Assembly (NCBI RefSeq): GCF_009807035.1
Contig: NZ_WUBI01000001.1
Coordinates: forward strand, 2,604,001 to 2,668,000
Length of the DNA: 64,000 nucleotides
Source of the DNA: Paenibacillus dendrobii
Lineage (GTDB): Bacteria > Bacillota > Bacilli > Paenibacillales > Paenibacillaceae
Direction of reading: 5' to 3'
The stretch's first letter is position 1. Each line of letters opens with the position of its first letter. Made by a program: the position numbers and the translations under genes. Under the pieces are notes generated by a model, which was given only the letters and a program-made list of their open reading frames with translations, made no database searches and had not been told where the DNA came from. Of this stretch, positions 16,674-26,187 are shown piece by piece.

Positions 16674-17768
16674 ATGAAAAGAAAATGGCTTGCAGGAATG
16701 TTTGTCTTGGTGCTCATCGCAGCTGGCGGTGCTGCCGTCTTTGCCCGGGACAGCCTGCCCTTTTTATCCGGGAAAGAACAACACGCCAAAGCCGAAGCGA
16801 AGCCAGCAGAAGCCATATCAGAGACTTATATTATTTTCGATACCGTTGTGAATGTGAAGCTGTACGGAGAACATGCCAAGCCTCAGCAGCTGGAAGATAT
16901 TAAACATCTGCTCGAAAACATGGATCATGCGCTCAGCCGAACGCTTGAGGGCAGCGAAGTCTACCGTATCAATCAAGCTGCTGGCAACGAAGCCGTACAG
17001 GTATCGCAGGATACCTTTGACGTGGTGAAAAAGGCTCTGGAGTATGCCGCCGCATCCGGCGGCTTATACGATCCGACGATCGGACCTCTGGTCAGCCTCT
17101 GGAATATCGGCAATGAAGGAGCCCATGTCCCGTCCAAGCCTGAGCTCGACGAGGCGATTAGCCTGATCGGGTATAAGGATGTGCTCATGAATCCGCAAGA
17201 ACGGTCGATCAAGCTGACCCGTCCGGGAATGGCGCTGGATCTGGGGGGAATCGGCAAGGGGTATGCAGCCGACCGGGTCGCTGATTATCTAAGGGCGCAG
17301 CAGGTAGACAGCGCGATAGTCAATCTTGGAGGAAGCAGCATTATCGCTATGGGAAGCAAGCCCGGCGGCCATAGCTGGAACATCGGCCTGCAGGACCCCG
17401 ACCAAAGCCGGGGCACTTCGCTTGGCAATGTCCAAATCATCAACAAAACGATCGACTCTTCCGGCGTATATGAACGCTTTTTCGTGGAAAACGGCGTCAA
17501 ATATCATCATATCCTGGACCCGCGGACAGGCTATCCAAGCCATAGCGGGCTCAAAAGCGTAACCATCATCTCCGATACAGCAACAGATGCTGATGCGCTT
17601 TCTACCGCCGTCTTTATGATGGGCCTGGATGGAGGACTGAAGTATATAGAAGAGCAGCCGGGCGTCGAGGCCTTTTTCATCACGGAAGACAACCGAATCT
17701 ATCAAACCTCGGGCTTGGAAAATACCATTCATTTCACGAATCCCGAGTATACGCTAAGCCAGCGGTAA
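16674..17768 (+). CDS. apbE: FAD:protein FMN transferase, ApbE family
   Basis: ApbE enzymes use FAD to attach FMN covalently to a Thr of target flavoproteins outside the membrane. The 364-residue product starts with a signal/anchor (about 5-24), followed by the substrate-binding segment MDLGGIGKGYAADRVAD after ALDL, NLGGSS, and the metal-binding C-terminal SDTATDADALSTAVFMMG. A GGGGGG ribosome-binding site precedes the ATG. No Rnf, Nqr or FMN-binding target gene is adjacent, so the flavinylation target is elsewhere. The leader holds an imperfect palindrome AGGAAT-aatc-ATTCCT at 16632-16647 of unknown role. Confidence 0.92.
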   Translation: MKRKWLAGMFVLVLIAAGGAAVFARDSLPFLSGKEQHAKAEAKPAEAISETYIIFDTVVNVKLYGEHAKPQQLEDIKHLLENMDHALSRTLEGSEVYRINQAAGNEAVQVSQDTFDVVKKALEYAAASGGLYDPTIGPLVSLWNIGNEGAHVPSKPELDEAISLIGYKDVLMNPQERSIKLTRPGMALDLGGIGKGYAADRVADYLRAQQVDSAIVNLGGSSIIAMGSKPGGHSWNIGLQDPDQSRGTSLGNVQIINKTIDSSGVYERFFVENGVKYHHILDPRTGYPSHSGLKSVTIISDTATDADALSTAVFMMGLDGGLKYIEEQPGVEAFFITEDNRIYQTSGLENTIHFTNPEYTLSQR

Positions 17769-17773
17769 CGTAC

Positions 17774-18712
17774 TCAGGAAAGCCACCCAATCATGAGCGG
17801 CAGGAGAATGAAGGAAGCCAGCGTCGTCCAGAGAATGCAGCGGGTCACAATCTTCGGAGCGGCGTCAAACTGTTCGGCAAGAATGACCGCATTCACGGCC
17901 GCCGGCATGGAGCTGAGAATCAGGATAACGTTGAAAAGAGTCCCCTCCACGCCCAGGATAAAGAGCAACAGCAGCGATGCCAGCGGGGAAAGAATGAGCC
18001 GGAGCGACATGCCTGCATAGAAAGCCTTTTGCGATGTAGCAGTATAAATCGCCTTGGCTCCTCCCCCAACATTCACGCTCACCATCTGTGCACCCAAAAT
18101 GAACAAAGCGACAGAGGAATAGGCTCCCGACACCATCGATACTCCCTGCTCCAAGCCCTCCGGCAGGGTTATCCCGCCCGAGCGGAGAATGACAGCCAGC
18201 ACGGCCGCATAAACCGAAGGCAGTTTGAAAATGGACAAGGCAGCCTGTCTCATGGAAAAATGCGAGCGTGCAGCAAAGTATACCCCTATGGTATTCACAA
18301 TGATAATCTGCAAGATGACATACACGGATGCCTTATCCATTCCGGCCTGACCGAAGGCCAGCAGGACAAGCGGCAAACCGTAATTCACGCAGTTGGTGAA
18401 GAGGGCGACCAGGGTCAGACCGGAGCGCTCCGCCGCGGGGAGGGACAGCATTTTGCCAAGACCGGCCGCAAGCCCCCATAGCAGGAGCATATTCAACACG
18501 GTGAACAATACCGTTTGAGTCACATCGCCGGATGAAATGTCCGCGTGCATCAGCGTCTCAAAAATAAGAGCCGGACTGAGCAAATACAGAGACAACGTGG
18601 AAAGCGGCTTGGTTTCGATTTTTTTAAAACGTTTAATGAGTGCTCCGCCGATCACAGGCAAAGATATAGGGAGAAACACTTGATATATGGTATGGACAAA
18701 CGTAGACAACAT
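17774..18712 (-). CDS. AEC family transporter
   Basis: A polytopic membrane protein of about 312 residues with roughly ten helices, of the auxin-efflux-carrier family (ISLPVIGGALIKRF, then SLYLLSPALIFETL). Bacterial members export or exchange organic acids such as malate; the substrate here is unknown. ATG at 18712 was chosen because GGAGGTG lies 7 nt before it; a TTG 21 bp upstream opens the same frame but contains the ribosome-binding site. It converges on apbE, with the two stops six bases apart. Confidence 0.85.
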   Translation of the reverse strand: MLSTFVHTIYQVFLPISLPVIGGALIKRFKKIETKPLSTLSLYLLSPALIFETLMHADISSGDVTQTVLFTVLNMLLLWGLAAGLGKMLSLPAAERSGLTLVALFTNCVNYGLPLVLLAFGQAGMDKASVYVILQIIIVNTIGVYFAARSHFSMRQAALSIFKLPSVYAAVLAVILRSGGITLPEGLEQGVSMVSGAYSSVALFILGAQMVSVNVGGGAKAIYTATSQKAFYAGMSLRLILSPLASLLLLFILGVEGTLFNVILILSSMPAAVNAVILAEQFDAAPKIVTRCILWTTLASFILLPLMIGWLS

Positions 18713-18893
18713 GGTGACACACCTCCGGTACAATGCTCAGCAGTAAAATAATGAACAGCAGCTACAATACTACAAAACCTGCCATCATCCGTCCAACATT
18801 TAATTTCTATCAACTTATAGGCGAGGAGTCGGCATATCCCAGTTACATAAGAAAAACTGCCGCATTCGCAGCAGTTTGTCCATGTACAAGGTT

Positions 18894-19523
18894 TCAATCC
18901 ATAACCGGAATACGCTCCGGATTCCTCAGCAGGGCAAACATGAGTTTAATCTGCTCCTCCGTATTTCGGTCTCGGGATAATTGGGGCAATTCATCTTCTC
19001 CGAAAAACTCTACCCCGCTGGTTTCGACTCCCTCCTGCGCCGCTCCTCCGGTAATTTCACAGTGAATAAACATTTTGTAAGCATGGTAAGGGGCAGGCGG
19101 ATTATGCTTGTGGTTGTCCATCACGGCCAGCAGACGCAGCGCCTTCACCTCAAACCCCGACTCCTCCAAGACCTCCTTTACCGCGATATCAGATGGCGAC
19201 AGCAGCAGATCTGCCCAGCCTCCAGGCAATGACCATTCCCCTTCCTCTTTCTCTCGTACCAATAAAATACGGCCATCCGACACGACTACGCCGCGGATAT
19301 CCACTTTAGGTGTGGCATAACCGTATTCGCCCGCAAAAAGCTCGACCAGCTTGCCGGTCTCCACATCCGTGTATTGCCGCATAATCTCCACACTGAGCGC
19401 GCGAAGCTGCTCGTATCGTTCCTTGTCATAAACATCCTTGGTATAAGCCAGCCCTGTTTGAGAGATTCCCTGGATCTGTTTGGCCCAGTTCAGCCATTTC
19501 AGCGTCGTTTCCATCGTATACAT
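18894..19523 (-). CDS. NUDIX hydrolase with NUDIX_N domain
   Basis: The protein has an N-terminal helical NUDIX_N segment (LKWLNWAKQIQGISQTGLAY) and a NUDIX domain with WSLPGGWADLLLSPSDIAVK followed by EVLEESGFEV. The first Glu of the classic box is replaced by Leu/Ser, as is common in the YjhB-like subgroup, while the catalytic EE pair is kept. The likely substrate is ADP-ribose or another nucleoside diphosphate derivative. ATG at 19523 follows GGAGAGG; 19535 is a TTG inside that site. It diverges from a 50-codon gene, and the Fur-like boxes between them could affect both. Confidence 0.85.
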   Translation of the reverse strand: MYTMETTLKWLNWAKQIQGISQTGLAYTKDVYDKERYEQLRALSVEIMRQYTDVETGKLVELFAGEYGYATPKVDIRGVVVSDGRILLVREKEEGEWSLPGGWADLLLSPSDIAVKEVLEESGFEVKALRLLAVMDNHKHNPPAPYHAYKMFIHCEITGGAAQEGVETSGVEFFGEDELPQLSRDRNTEEQIKLMFALLRNPERIPVMD

Positions 19524-19553
19524 GTTCCTCTCCAAAAAAATTTGTTATTTTAT

Positions 19554-19600
19554 TGAGAAAGATTATCATTGAGAATGAGTTTATGATACAATGATTCTCA
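19554..19600. promoter_or_regulatory. Overlapping Fur-like boxes
   Basis: TGAGAAAgATTATCA (19554-19568) fits the 7-1-7 Fur pattern TGATAATnATTATCA at 12 of 14 positions. It overlaps an inverted ATTATCAtTGAGAAT, and TGATACA and ATTCTCA half-sites follow. They surround a TACAAT -10 (19587-19592) that reads towards the 50-codon gene. Confidence 0.6.
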
Positions 19601-19639
19601 TAAAAGCAATTTACACCAACGGTTAAGGAGTCGACGAGC

Positions 19640-19792
19640 ATGGTGAACACATCAGCGCAATGCGCAGAAATGCGGATTGACGATTATTTGGATCTATTGA
19701 ATCTCGCGAAGCAGCTTAAGGATATTCGATGGCAAAAGGAAATTATCCGTAAGCTGGAACGGTTGAACGAGCGCCAGAAAACCCCTGTCTGA
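19640..19792 (+). CDS. Small 50-residue protein, probably iron-regulated
   Basis: An AAGGAG site lies 9-10 nt before ATG at 19640. The 50-residue peptide has a helical core, IDDYLDLLNLAKQLKDIRWQ, continuing into KEIIRKLERLNERQK. Its Fur-like promoter boxes and size recall the Fur-regulated small proteins of Bacillus (FbpA/B/C), but the sequence is not clearly one of them. A T7-ending hairpin follows 50 bp later, so it has its own short transcript. The ORF and its signals are seen; iron control is inferred. Confidence 0.68.
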   Translation: MVNTSAQCAEMRIDDYLDLLNLAKQLKDIRWQKEIIRKLERLNERQKTPV

Positions 19793-19842
19793 TACGAAAT
19801 CAACAACTATACTTATTATATAATCCATTTCAACCCCATTTG

Positions 19843-19871
19843 AAAAGGCGGCCCTGTAGTCGTCTTTTTTT
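19843..19871 (+). terminator. Terminator of the 50-codon gene
   Basis: AGGCGGC pairs with GTCGTCT using two G-U pairs, followed by T7. Confidence 0.6.
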
Positions 19872-19925
19872 GCTGTGTTGATGTTGAAACATCACGATTG
19901 CTGACGAAATACGTGACTCTATGTG

Positions 19926-19953
19926 TTGATTTTATTTAAGAGAATACTATAAA
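19926..19953 (+). promoter_or_regulatory. Promoter of the LCP gene
   Basis: TTGATT and TATAAA are separated by 16 bp, about 100 bp upstream of the LCP start. Confidence 0.5.
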
Positions 19954-20054
19954 ATGGTTTAATAAATTGAACTGTAAAAAAGGAAAATGATTACAGTCAC
20001 AAGTAGGATGAACCGCGAATAGCTTGACCACGACGAACCTGACAGGAGATCTAG

Positions 20055-21089
20055 ATGGAAAATCAAGAGCCGCAAAGGCTTACCCGCCCCCGCAAAAAGA
20101 AGAAAAAGAAACGCAAAGGTACCTGGCTGCTTATTACACTTGTATGCCTCCTTCTCATCGCAGGCACCGGATACATATTCCGGAAGCAAGCTGCGCTGCT
20201 CGCTTTTGACACCTTAATGAAGGATAGCGTAACCGAAACTTTGGATCAATCGTACGAGAAAATCGATGAGGAGGTCAAGCCTGAGAAGATTCAAGACCCG
20301 TTCTCCATCCTCCTGCTAGGAACCGATGAGCGAAAAAATGAGCCCGGACGTTCCGATACCATCATCTACTCTGTCGTACGCCCGGAGGACGGGAAGATTC
20401 TGCTCATCTCCATCCCGCGAGATACATACACCGAGATTGCCGAAGAAAATAAAAAAAGCAAGATTAACGCCGCCTATGCCCGTGGTGGAATCAAACGAAG
20501 CGTCGATACGGTAGAGAATCTGGTAGGCAACAACGTCGATTTTTACGCCACCATTAACTTTCAAGGTTTGAAGGATGTAGTCGATAAGCTTGGCGGAGTG
20601 CATCTACCGATTACCAATGTTATTGAAAACAAGCAGAAGATTCACGAAAAACTGCGGATCGAGCCCAACAAGCCGATATACAACGGTGAAGATGCACTGA
20701 GTTATGCCAGATACCGCGAGGATTCCGATTTTAACCGGACGATGAGACACCGGGTTCTGATCGATGCCGTTATGGCCAGAGCACTAGAAATCAAGAACTT
20801 AACGAAAATTCCGGATCTGATCAAAGTCGCCGGGAGCAATTTTAAAACGAACATGAACTCCACGTTTATGATTGATCTGGCGAAATCCTTCTACGAAGGC
20901 AGCATGCCGACCTTCAGCAATTATATGCTCAAAGGCAAAGGAGCCATGCGCGATTCCATTTGGTATTACGATCCGGATCAAGAAGATGTCGAATATATTC
21001 ATAAGCTCATTGCCAATTGGCATGACCCGAATATCCCGGCTGACCAGCTAATGCAGCCTGACATGGATACGAATAGCAACGGACAGTAA
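20055..21089 (+). CDS. LytR-CpsA-Psr family wall-polymer ligase
   Basis: LCP enzymes transfer teichoic acids or other glycopolymers from lipid carrier to peptidoglycan. The 344-residue protein has a very basic cytoplasmic head (PRKKKKKKRKG), one membrane helix (about 24-43) and an outer LCP domain from about 83: FSILLLGTDER, RSDTIIYSVVRPEDGKI, SIPRDTYTEI (conserved Arg), and YARYREDSDFNRTMRHR. AGGAG precedes the ATG. It is transcribed alone, with its own promoter and terminator. Which polymer it attaches is not shown. Confidence 0.92.
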   Translation: MENQEPQRLTRPRKKKKKKRKGTWLLITLVCLLLIAGTGYIFRKQAALLAFDTLMKDSVTETLDQSYEKIDEEVKPEKIQDPFSILLLGTDERKNEPGRSDTIIYSVVRPEDGKILLISIPRDTYTEIAEENKKSKINAAYARGGIKRSVDTVENLVGNNVDFYATINFQGLKDVVDKLGGVHLPITNVIENKQKIHEKLRIEPNKPIYNGEDALSYARYREDSDFNRTMRHRVLIDAVMARALEIKNLTKIPDLIKVAGSNFKTNMNSTFMIDLAKSFYEGSMPTFSNYMLKGKGAMRDSIWYYDPDQEDVEYIHKLIANWHDPNIPADQLMQPDMDTNSNGQ

Positions 21090-21120
21090 TGCAAGAATAA
21101 CACAACTTATTTTGCTATCA

Positions 21121-21168
21121 AAAAAAGACATCCCGTAACCCTCTGGAGGGCTTACGGAATGTCTCTTT
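21121..21168. terminator. Bidirectional terminator between LCP and rhodanese genes
   Basis: GACAT/ATGTC, CCGTAA/TTACGG and CCTC/GAGG arms form a long stem flanked by A7 and T4 runs. Confidence 0.9.
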
Positions 21169-21220
21169 TAATTTCATGGACTGAGGTACAACAGGCAGTC
21201 GATTGATATCACAGCAAATT

Positions 21221-21607
21221 TTAACGTATCCGCTTCCCTGTCCAGGAAGATATCCCGCCCATCAAGTTGTTCACTTCAGGATAACCGCTTTTGAGTAGGA
21301 TTTTAGCTGCCTGCTTACTGCGCATGCCGCTCTGGCAGTACAAAAACACGTCGTCGCCCTTGGATATTTCAGAAGCACGACTTCCGATCTGGGAAAGAGG
21401 GATATTTATCGCACCCGGGATGTGCCCGGATTTGAATTCGTGAGCCTCGCGCACATCAATCAATCGCTTATGCCTGGACTCGTCCAACTTCTTGCGGAAC
21501 GGCTCGTCCCGCAGCTGCACAAGCCCTTTCACAGGCGCGAACATACGATATAGCATCCATATGACAAAGAGAGCCAGTACAATATAAATAATGGTTGAAG
21601 AATTCAT
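21221..21607 (-). CDS. Membrane-anchored rhodanese-like protein
   Basis: A 128-residue protein with one N-terminal membrane helix (about 5-22) and a single rhodanese domain. The active-site loop reads YCQSGMRS, with the catalytic Cys in the CxxGxR pattern, and RLIDVREAHEFKSGHIPGAI matches the CH2A region. It probably carries persulfide sulfur at the membrane. ATG at 21607 follows AAGGGGA at about 10 nt; 21640 would add an atypical Cys-Cys head. An ATACCC/GGGTAT palindrome lies 53 bp upstream, which suggests control by a CsoR/CstR-type repressor. Confidence 0.87.
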   Translation of the reverse strand: MNSSTIIYIVLALFVIWMLYRMFAPVKGLVQLRDEPFRKKLDESRHKRLIDVREAHEFKSGHIPGAINIPLSQIGSRASEISKGDDVFLYCQSGMRSKQAAKILLKSGYPEVNNLMGGISSWTGKRIR

Positions 21608-21660
21608 CGTGCAGCAATCCCCTTTTCCTATTCGATTCATCGTATTTAATCACTTATAAC

Positions 21661-21676
21661 ATACCCCATAGGGTAT
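21661..21676. promoter_or_regulatory. CsoR/CstR-like operator
   Basis: ATACCC-CATA-GGGTAT is a perfect 6+6 inverted repeat. Copper (CsoR) and persulfide (CstR) sensors bind ATACCC(N)GGGTAT-type sites. It lies in the promoter region of a rhodanese gene, which fits CstR-like sulfide control better. Confidence 0.55.
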
Positions 21677-21730
21677 ATGATAAGCATAAGACAGAATCTA
21701 GGAAAAGTCAACGAATCCATGGTTTCACGA

Positions 21731-21768
21731 AAAAATATCCGGACCGCAGCATGCGGTCCGGATATTTC
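21731..21768 (-). terminator. Terminator of odhAB
   Basis: A perfect 16-bp stem (AAATATCCGGACCGCA and its complement) with a 3-nt loop ends in T6 on the minus strand, 23 bp after the odhB stop. Confidence 0.95.
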
Positions 21769-21790
21769 GATTAGAATCTATGGTCAAGTA

Positions 21791-23032
21791 TTAACCTTCA
21801 AGCAACAACGATTCCGGATCTTCCAAGAGTTCCTTAACCGTCACAAGGAAGCGAACGGCTTCGCTGCCATCCACGATTCGGTGGTCATAAGACAAGGCGA
21901 TATACATCATCGGACGGTTCTCCGAACGTTCTGCGTCAATCGCAACCGGACGAAGCTGGATTTTATGCATGCCGAGAATACCTACTTGAGGCGCGTTCAG
22001 GATTGGCGTGGACATCAGCGAACCGAATGTACCCCCGTTTGTAATCGTGAAAGTGCCTCCTTGAAGCTCAGACAGTGCCAGGGAATTGTTGCGTGCTTTC
22101 GAAGCCAGCGAAGCAATTTCCTTCTCAATCTCCGCAAAGCCCAGACGGTCCGCATCACGAACGACCGGAACGACAAGACCTTCCTTCGCGGATACGGCGA
22201 TACCGATATCATAGTATTTCTTCACGATGATATCTTCACCGTCGATCTCAGCATTCAGATGAGGGAATTTCTTCAAGGCGCCAACTACAGCCTTCGTAAA
22301 GAAGGACATGAAGCCCAGTCCGATCTCATGCTTTTCTTTGAATGCATCCTTACGGCGTTTACGAACATCCATGATCGCGGTCATATCCACTTCATTGAAC
22401 GTGGTCAGCATCGCAGCGGTGTGCTGTGCTTCAACCAGACGTTTGGCAATCGTAGCCCGGCGGCGGGACATGCGAGTGCGCTCAGCAGGTTTTCCTGGCT
22501 GGCTCACTTCTGCAGGTGCCGCTGCTGGAGCAGGCGCCGAAGGACGCGGAGCTGGTGCTTCCGTGTGGTTCTTCACGTTGTCTTGGAAAATGCGGCCCTT
22601 AGGATCGCGGTTTACTTGTTCCAGATCAATGCCTTGTTCACGTGCAAGCTTGCGTGCTGCCGGCGATGCTGCCAGGTAAGAGTCCCCTGCTTCAGCCGGT
22701 GCAGGTGCACTTGGAGCCGCTGGTGCCGGAGCTGCTTTTTCCTGTGCCTTCGGTTCTTCTTTTGCCGGTGCACTTGGAGCAGCCGCAGCCGCTTCGCCGC
22801 CAGCCGAAAGTCTTCCGATCACTTCACCAATTTGTACGGTGTCGCCTTCGTTTCTCAAAATCTTTTCAACTACACCCGATTCTTCGGCACTGATTTCAAG
22901 GTTGACTTTGTCCGTTTCCAGCTCCAGGAGGACATCCCCCTGGTTCACTGCTTCCCCTTCTTTAACATGCCATTTAAAAATCGTTCCTTCTGTGATGGAT
23001 TCACCCATTGCCGGTACTGTAATTTCGCTCAC
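21791..23032 (-). CDS. odhB: 2-oxoglutarate dehydrogenase E2 (dihydrolipoyl succinyltransferase)
   Basis: E2 passes the succinyl group from lipoate to CoA in the TCA cycle. The 413-residue protein has a lipoyl domain with ETDKVNLEI (lipoyl Lys42), an Ala/Pro-rich linker, a peripheral subunit-binding domain (about 122-160, [20 protein letters not shown]), a second Ala/Pro linker, and the catalytic domain ending in SYDHRIVDG (His384, Asp388). It starts 6 bp after odhA, as usual in Bacillales. E3 is encoded elsewhere. The low-complexity linkers are normal for E2. Confidence 0.96.
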   Translation of the reverse strand: MSEITVPAMGESITEGTIFKWHVKEGEAVNQGDVLLELETDKVNLEISAEESGVVEKILRNEGDTVQIGEVIGRLSAGGEAAAAAPSAPAKEEPKAQEKAAPAPAAPSAPAPAEAGDSYLAASPAARKLAREQGIDLEQVNRDPKGRIFQDNVKNHTEAPAPRPSAPAPAAAPAEVSQPGKPAERTRMSRRRATIAKRLVEAQHTAAMLTTFNEVDMTAIMDVRKRRKDAFKEKHEIGLGFMSFFTKAVVGALKKFPHLNAEIDGEDIIVKKYYDIGIAVSAKEGLVVPVVRDADRLGFAEIEKEIASLASKARNNSLALSELQGGTFTITNGGTFGSLMSTPILNAPQVGILGMHKIQLRPVAIDAERSENRPMMYIALSYDHRIVDGSEAVRFLVTVKELLEDPESLLLEG

Positions 23033-23038
23033 TGCTTG

Positions 23039-25915
23039 CTACCTCCCCAGTGCGATATTATGCTTAATAGATTTTTGGTTCAATGCTGTAGATACGATTT
23101 GTTGTTGTTCAAAGCTGTGTACTTGTTGGAAGCCGCTTGCAGTACTCGAACGTTCAGGACGGCCGTTGTAATTAACAGGCGTTCCTTGCGGCGCAACTTT
23201 CCGGAGATGAGGCTCGATGTAACGCCAAGCACCCATATTTTCCGGTTCTTCCTGCACCCAGAGAATTTCTTTCAGATTCGTATAGCGAGCGATAATCTCG
23301 CTGATTTCTTGTTCAGGGAACGGATACAGCTGCTCCACGCGAATGATATGCAGCCAATCTTTCCCTCCTTCTTCTTTATCGAGTGCTTCTTCAATCTCCA
23401 CTGCAATTTTGCCGCTGCAGAGAACCAGACGTTCCACTTGTTCAGGATGCTCGCCGAGTCCCGGTTGTTCCAGGACACGCTTGAAGTATCCTTCGCTGAG
23501 CTCTTGACCGTTCGACGCAACGCGTGTGTTGCGGATGAGGCTCTTCGGCGACATCACGATCAGCGGACGGGCATCTTCGCTCTCGGTCAATGCGGCCTGA
23601 CGGCGGAGCAAATGGAAGTACTGGGCTGCGCTCGTCAGATTGACAACGGTAAAGTTCTCTTCGCCGCCAAGCTGCAGGAAACGTTCCAGACGAGCGCTGG
23701 AGTGCTCAGGTCCCTGTCCTTCGTAACCATGCGGCAGGAGCATAACCAGACTCGATTTTTGTCCCCATTTCGAGCGTCCTGCCGAAATGAATTGGTCGGT
23801 GATGACCTGCGCGCAGTTGGCAAAATCACCAAATTGTGCTTCCCAGATGACAAGCGTTTCCGGGGAATATACATTATAGCCGTATTCGAATCCGAGTACG
23901 GAAGCCTCGGACAACGGACTGTTATAGATTGCAAAGGACGCCTTCGCCTGCGGCAGCTCATGAATCGGGCAGAACGTCGAACCGTTCTTCGTATCATGCA
24001 ATACCAGGTTACGATGTGCAAACGTCGCGCGCTCGGCATCCTGGCCTGTGATCCGAATCGGCTTACCGTCAGCAACGATGCTGGCGAATGCCAATGTTTC
24101 CGCAAGACTCCAGTCTACCTTCTCGCCTTCGTTCAGTGCAGATTCGCGGCGTTCCAGAATGCGCTGCAGCTTCGGATAGACATTGAAATCAGCCGGACGC
24201 TTCAGCAGATCCGCATTGATCTCGCGGAGCGTATTCATCGGTACGGCAGTCTTAAGTGCCTTGATCCGGTCTTCGGCAGGCGTTTGCTGATGCGAATTCG
24301 CAGGCTCCTGCTCCAGATCCTTGATGTTGTCGTATGCATCTTTCATGCGGTTCTGAACCTGCTGGATCATTTGATCCGCCTGTTCTTTATTAACCACGCC
24401 TTTTTGGTTCAGCACATCCGAATAGATGCGGACAACGCGAGGATGGCTCTTCACTTTGTCGTAAATGAGCGGCTGGGTTGTATCCGGATCATCCGTTTCA
24501 TTATGCCCGTAACGGCGGTAACCAACGAGATCGATCAGGAAGTCCTTCTTGAATTTGTTGCGGTATTCGCTCGCAAGACGGATAGCCGAGATACATGCCT
24601 CAGGGTCATCTGCGTTCACATGGACGATCGGAATTTCGTAGCCCTTCGCCAAGTCACTGGCATAATGAGTCGAACGGGAATCCCGGCTCTCAGTCGTGAA
24701 ACCGATGTTGTTGTTGGCAATGATATGGATTGTGCCTCCGTTTTGGAAACCTGGAAGCTTATTGAAGTTCAGCGTTTCCGCTACAATGCCTTCGCCAGGG
24801 AACGCAGAGTCACCGTGGATCAGAACCGTTGCGGCCTTATTCACATCCTGCTCTGGGTAGCCAGGCTGGTTGCGGTTTTCCTGAGCCGCGCGGGCAAAGC
24901 CTTCAACAACCGGATTGACAAATTCAAGGTGACTCGGGTTATTCGCAAGCGTAATCCGTGTCTGTACCACACTGCCATCCTTAAGAACGCGTTTTGCGCC
25001 CAAATGGTATTTAACGTCGCCGGTCCAGCCGAAATTAATGCCCATAGAACCTTCGGAAGGGAACAGTTTCTTGTTCGGCGAATGATGGAATTCAGAGAAA
25101 ATCTTATCGTAAGGTTTGCCCAGTACATGTGCCAGAACGTTCAAACGGCCACGGTGAGCCATACCCATCAAGATATGCTCCGCGCCTTCGTCGGACATGA
25201 TGCGCACCATTTCGTCGAGCATTGGTACCAGCACATCGTTGCCTTCAATAGAGAAACGTTTTTGCCCTACGAAGGTACGGTGCAGGAATTCCTCGAACTG
25301 TTCAACTTCGATCAATCTTTCAAGCAGGTTTACTCTCTCCGTCTCGCTCAAAGGAGTAGGGAAAATGCCGCTTTCGACATGACGGTTCAGCCATACGCGC
25401 TCTTCAGTGTCATGCACGTGGCTGAATTCAAAGGCAATCGTTCCTGTATATGTTTGACGCAGCTTCTGGATCGCTTCCCAACCGGTTCTAACATTCTCAG
25501 GCGCCCCATCCCAGATCAGGGATGCAGGGAAAGCCGTCAGATCGGACTGACTCAGTCCGTATTGTTCAGGCTCAAGCACGCGTGTGTCCGGCTTAGGAAT
25601 GATGCCGAGCGGATCGATGTCTGCTGCCAGATGTCCGTAAGCACGGATGTTCCATACCAGCTTGCCGGCGTCTACGCCTTTTTTCAGCATGTTGCTGTCC
25701 AAAGACATGCTGCCGGACGCTGTGCTTACCGGCGCGAGCGCTGTCGGTGCGATTGGAGGAGCCCCCCACATCTGAAACACCTTGCGGAACGTTTCATCTA
25801 CAGACTCAGGATCCTTTACATACCGTTCATATTGTTCCTGAACATATCCCAGGTTGGGGCCGTAGTAAGATTCCCAGGCTCCCTGCGTTTGTGTGTCATT
25901 CTTATTGGTTATCAT
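23039..25915 (-). CDS. odhA: 2-oxoglutarate dehydrogenase E1
   Basis: The thiamine-diphosphate E1 component decarboxylates 2-oxoglutarate. The 958-residue length matches Bacillus OdhA. Features: the N-terminal ESYYGPNLGYVQEQY segment, MGMAHRGRLNVLAHV, the ThDP pocket HGDSAFPGEGIVAETLN and DLVGYRRYGHNETDDP, and the C-terminal transketolase part with LPHGYEGQGPEHSSARLERF. GGAGGT lies somewhat far (about 13 nt) from the ATG, but no nearer start exists. A TATAAT box lies about 145 bp upstream. It forms an operon with odhB. Confidence 0.96.
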   Translation of the reverse strand: MITNKNDTQTQGAWESYYGPNLGYVQEQYERYVKDPESVDETFRKVFQMWGAPPIAPTALAPVSTASGSMSLDSNMLKKGVDAGKLVWNIRAYGHLAADIDPLGIIPKPDTRVLEPEQYGLSQSDLTAFPASLIWDGAPENVRTGWEAIQKLRQTYTGTIAFEFSHVHDTEERVWLNRHVESGIFPTPLSETERVNLLERLIEVEQFEEFLHRTFVGQKRFSIEGNDVLVPMLDEMVRIMSDEGAEHILMGMAHRGRLNVLAHVLGKPYDKIFSEFHHSPNKKLFPSEGSMGINFGWTGDVKYHLGAKRVLKDGSVVQTRITLANNPSHLEFVNPVVEGFARAAQENRNQPGYPEQDVNKAATVLIHGDSAFPGEGIVAETLNFNKLPGFQNGGTIHIIANNNIGFTTESRDSRSTHYASDLAKGYEIPIVHVNADDPEACISAIRLASEYRNKFKKDFLIDLVGYRRYGHNETDDPDTTQPLIYDKVKSHPRVVRIYSDVLNQKGVVNKEQADQMIQQVQNRMKDAYDNIKDLEQEPANSHQQTPAEDRIKALKTAVPMNTLREINADLLKRPADFNVYPKLQRILERRESALNEGEKVDWSLAETLAFASIVADGKPIRITGQDAERATFAHRNLVLHDTKNGSTFCPIHELPQAKASFAIYNSPLSEASVLGFEYGYNVYSPETLVIWEAQFGDFANCAQVITDQFISAGRSKWGQKSSLVMLLPHGYEGQGPEHSSARLERFLQLGGEENFTVVNLTSAAQYFHLLRRQAALTESEDARPLIVMSPKSLIRNTRVASNGQELSEGYFKRVLEQPGLGEHPEQVERLVLCSGKIAVEIEEALDKEEGGKDWLHIIRVEQLYPFPEQEISEIIARYTNLKEILWVQEEPENMGAWRYIEPHLRKVAPQGTPVNYNGRPERSSTASGFQQVHSFEQQQIVSTALNQKSIKHNIALGR

Positions 25916-26187
25916 CGCTAAAGTGATACCTCCGCCTTGATTTTTTAATAGTCATATAGAATGAGTTAATCATCGAACCATTCTTCTATGCGTTGGACGG
26001 AAATCTGAAAACATGATTCTTATAAGCCATTACGGAAAAATGTAAGCGGCTCAATTTCTATTATAAACAAAACCTCTCCATACCTGAAATAACCATTTAA
26101 TATAGTTATGATCTAAAAAACAGATCAATCAGGACAATAACGCAATTTACGCTCCATTTACATATGGCAATCCTTACAAGCTCCGTT

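Noticed and set aside
21677..25921. A 1,414-codon open frame on the plus strand, antisense to odhAB
   Set aside because: It spans two certain genes on the other strand, has no ribosome-binding site, and reads as a Cys/Arg/Phe/His-rich shadow of their codon use. It is remarkable only for its length.
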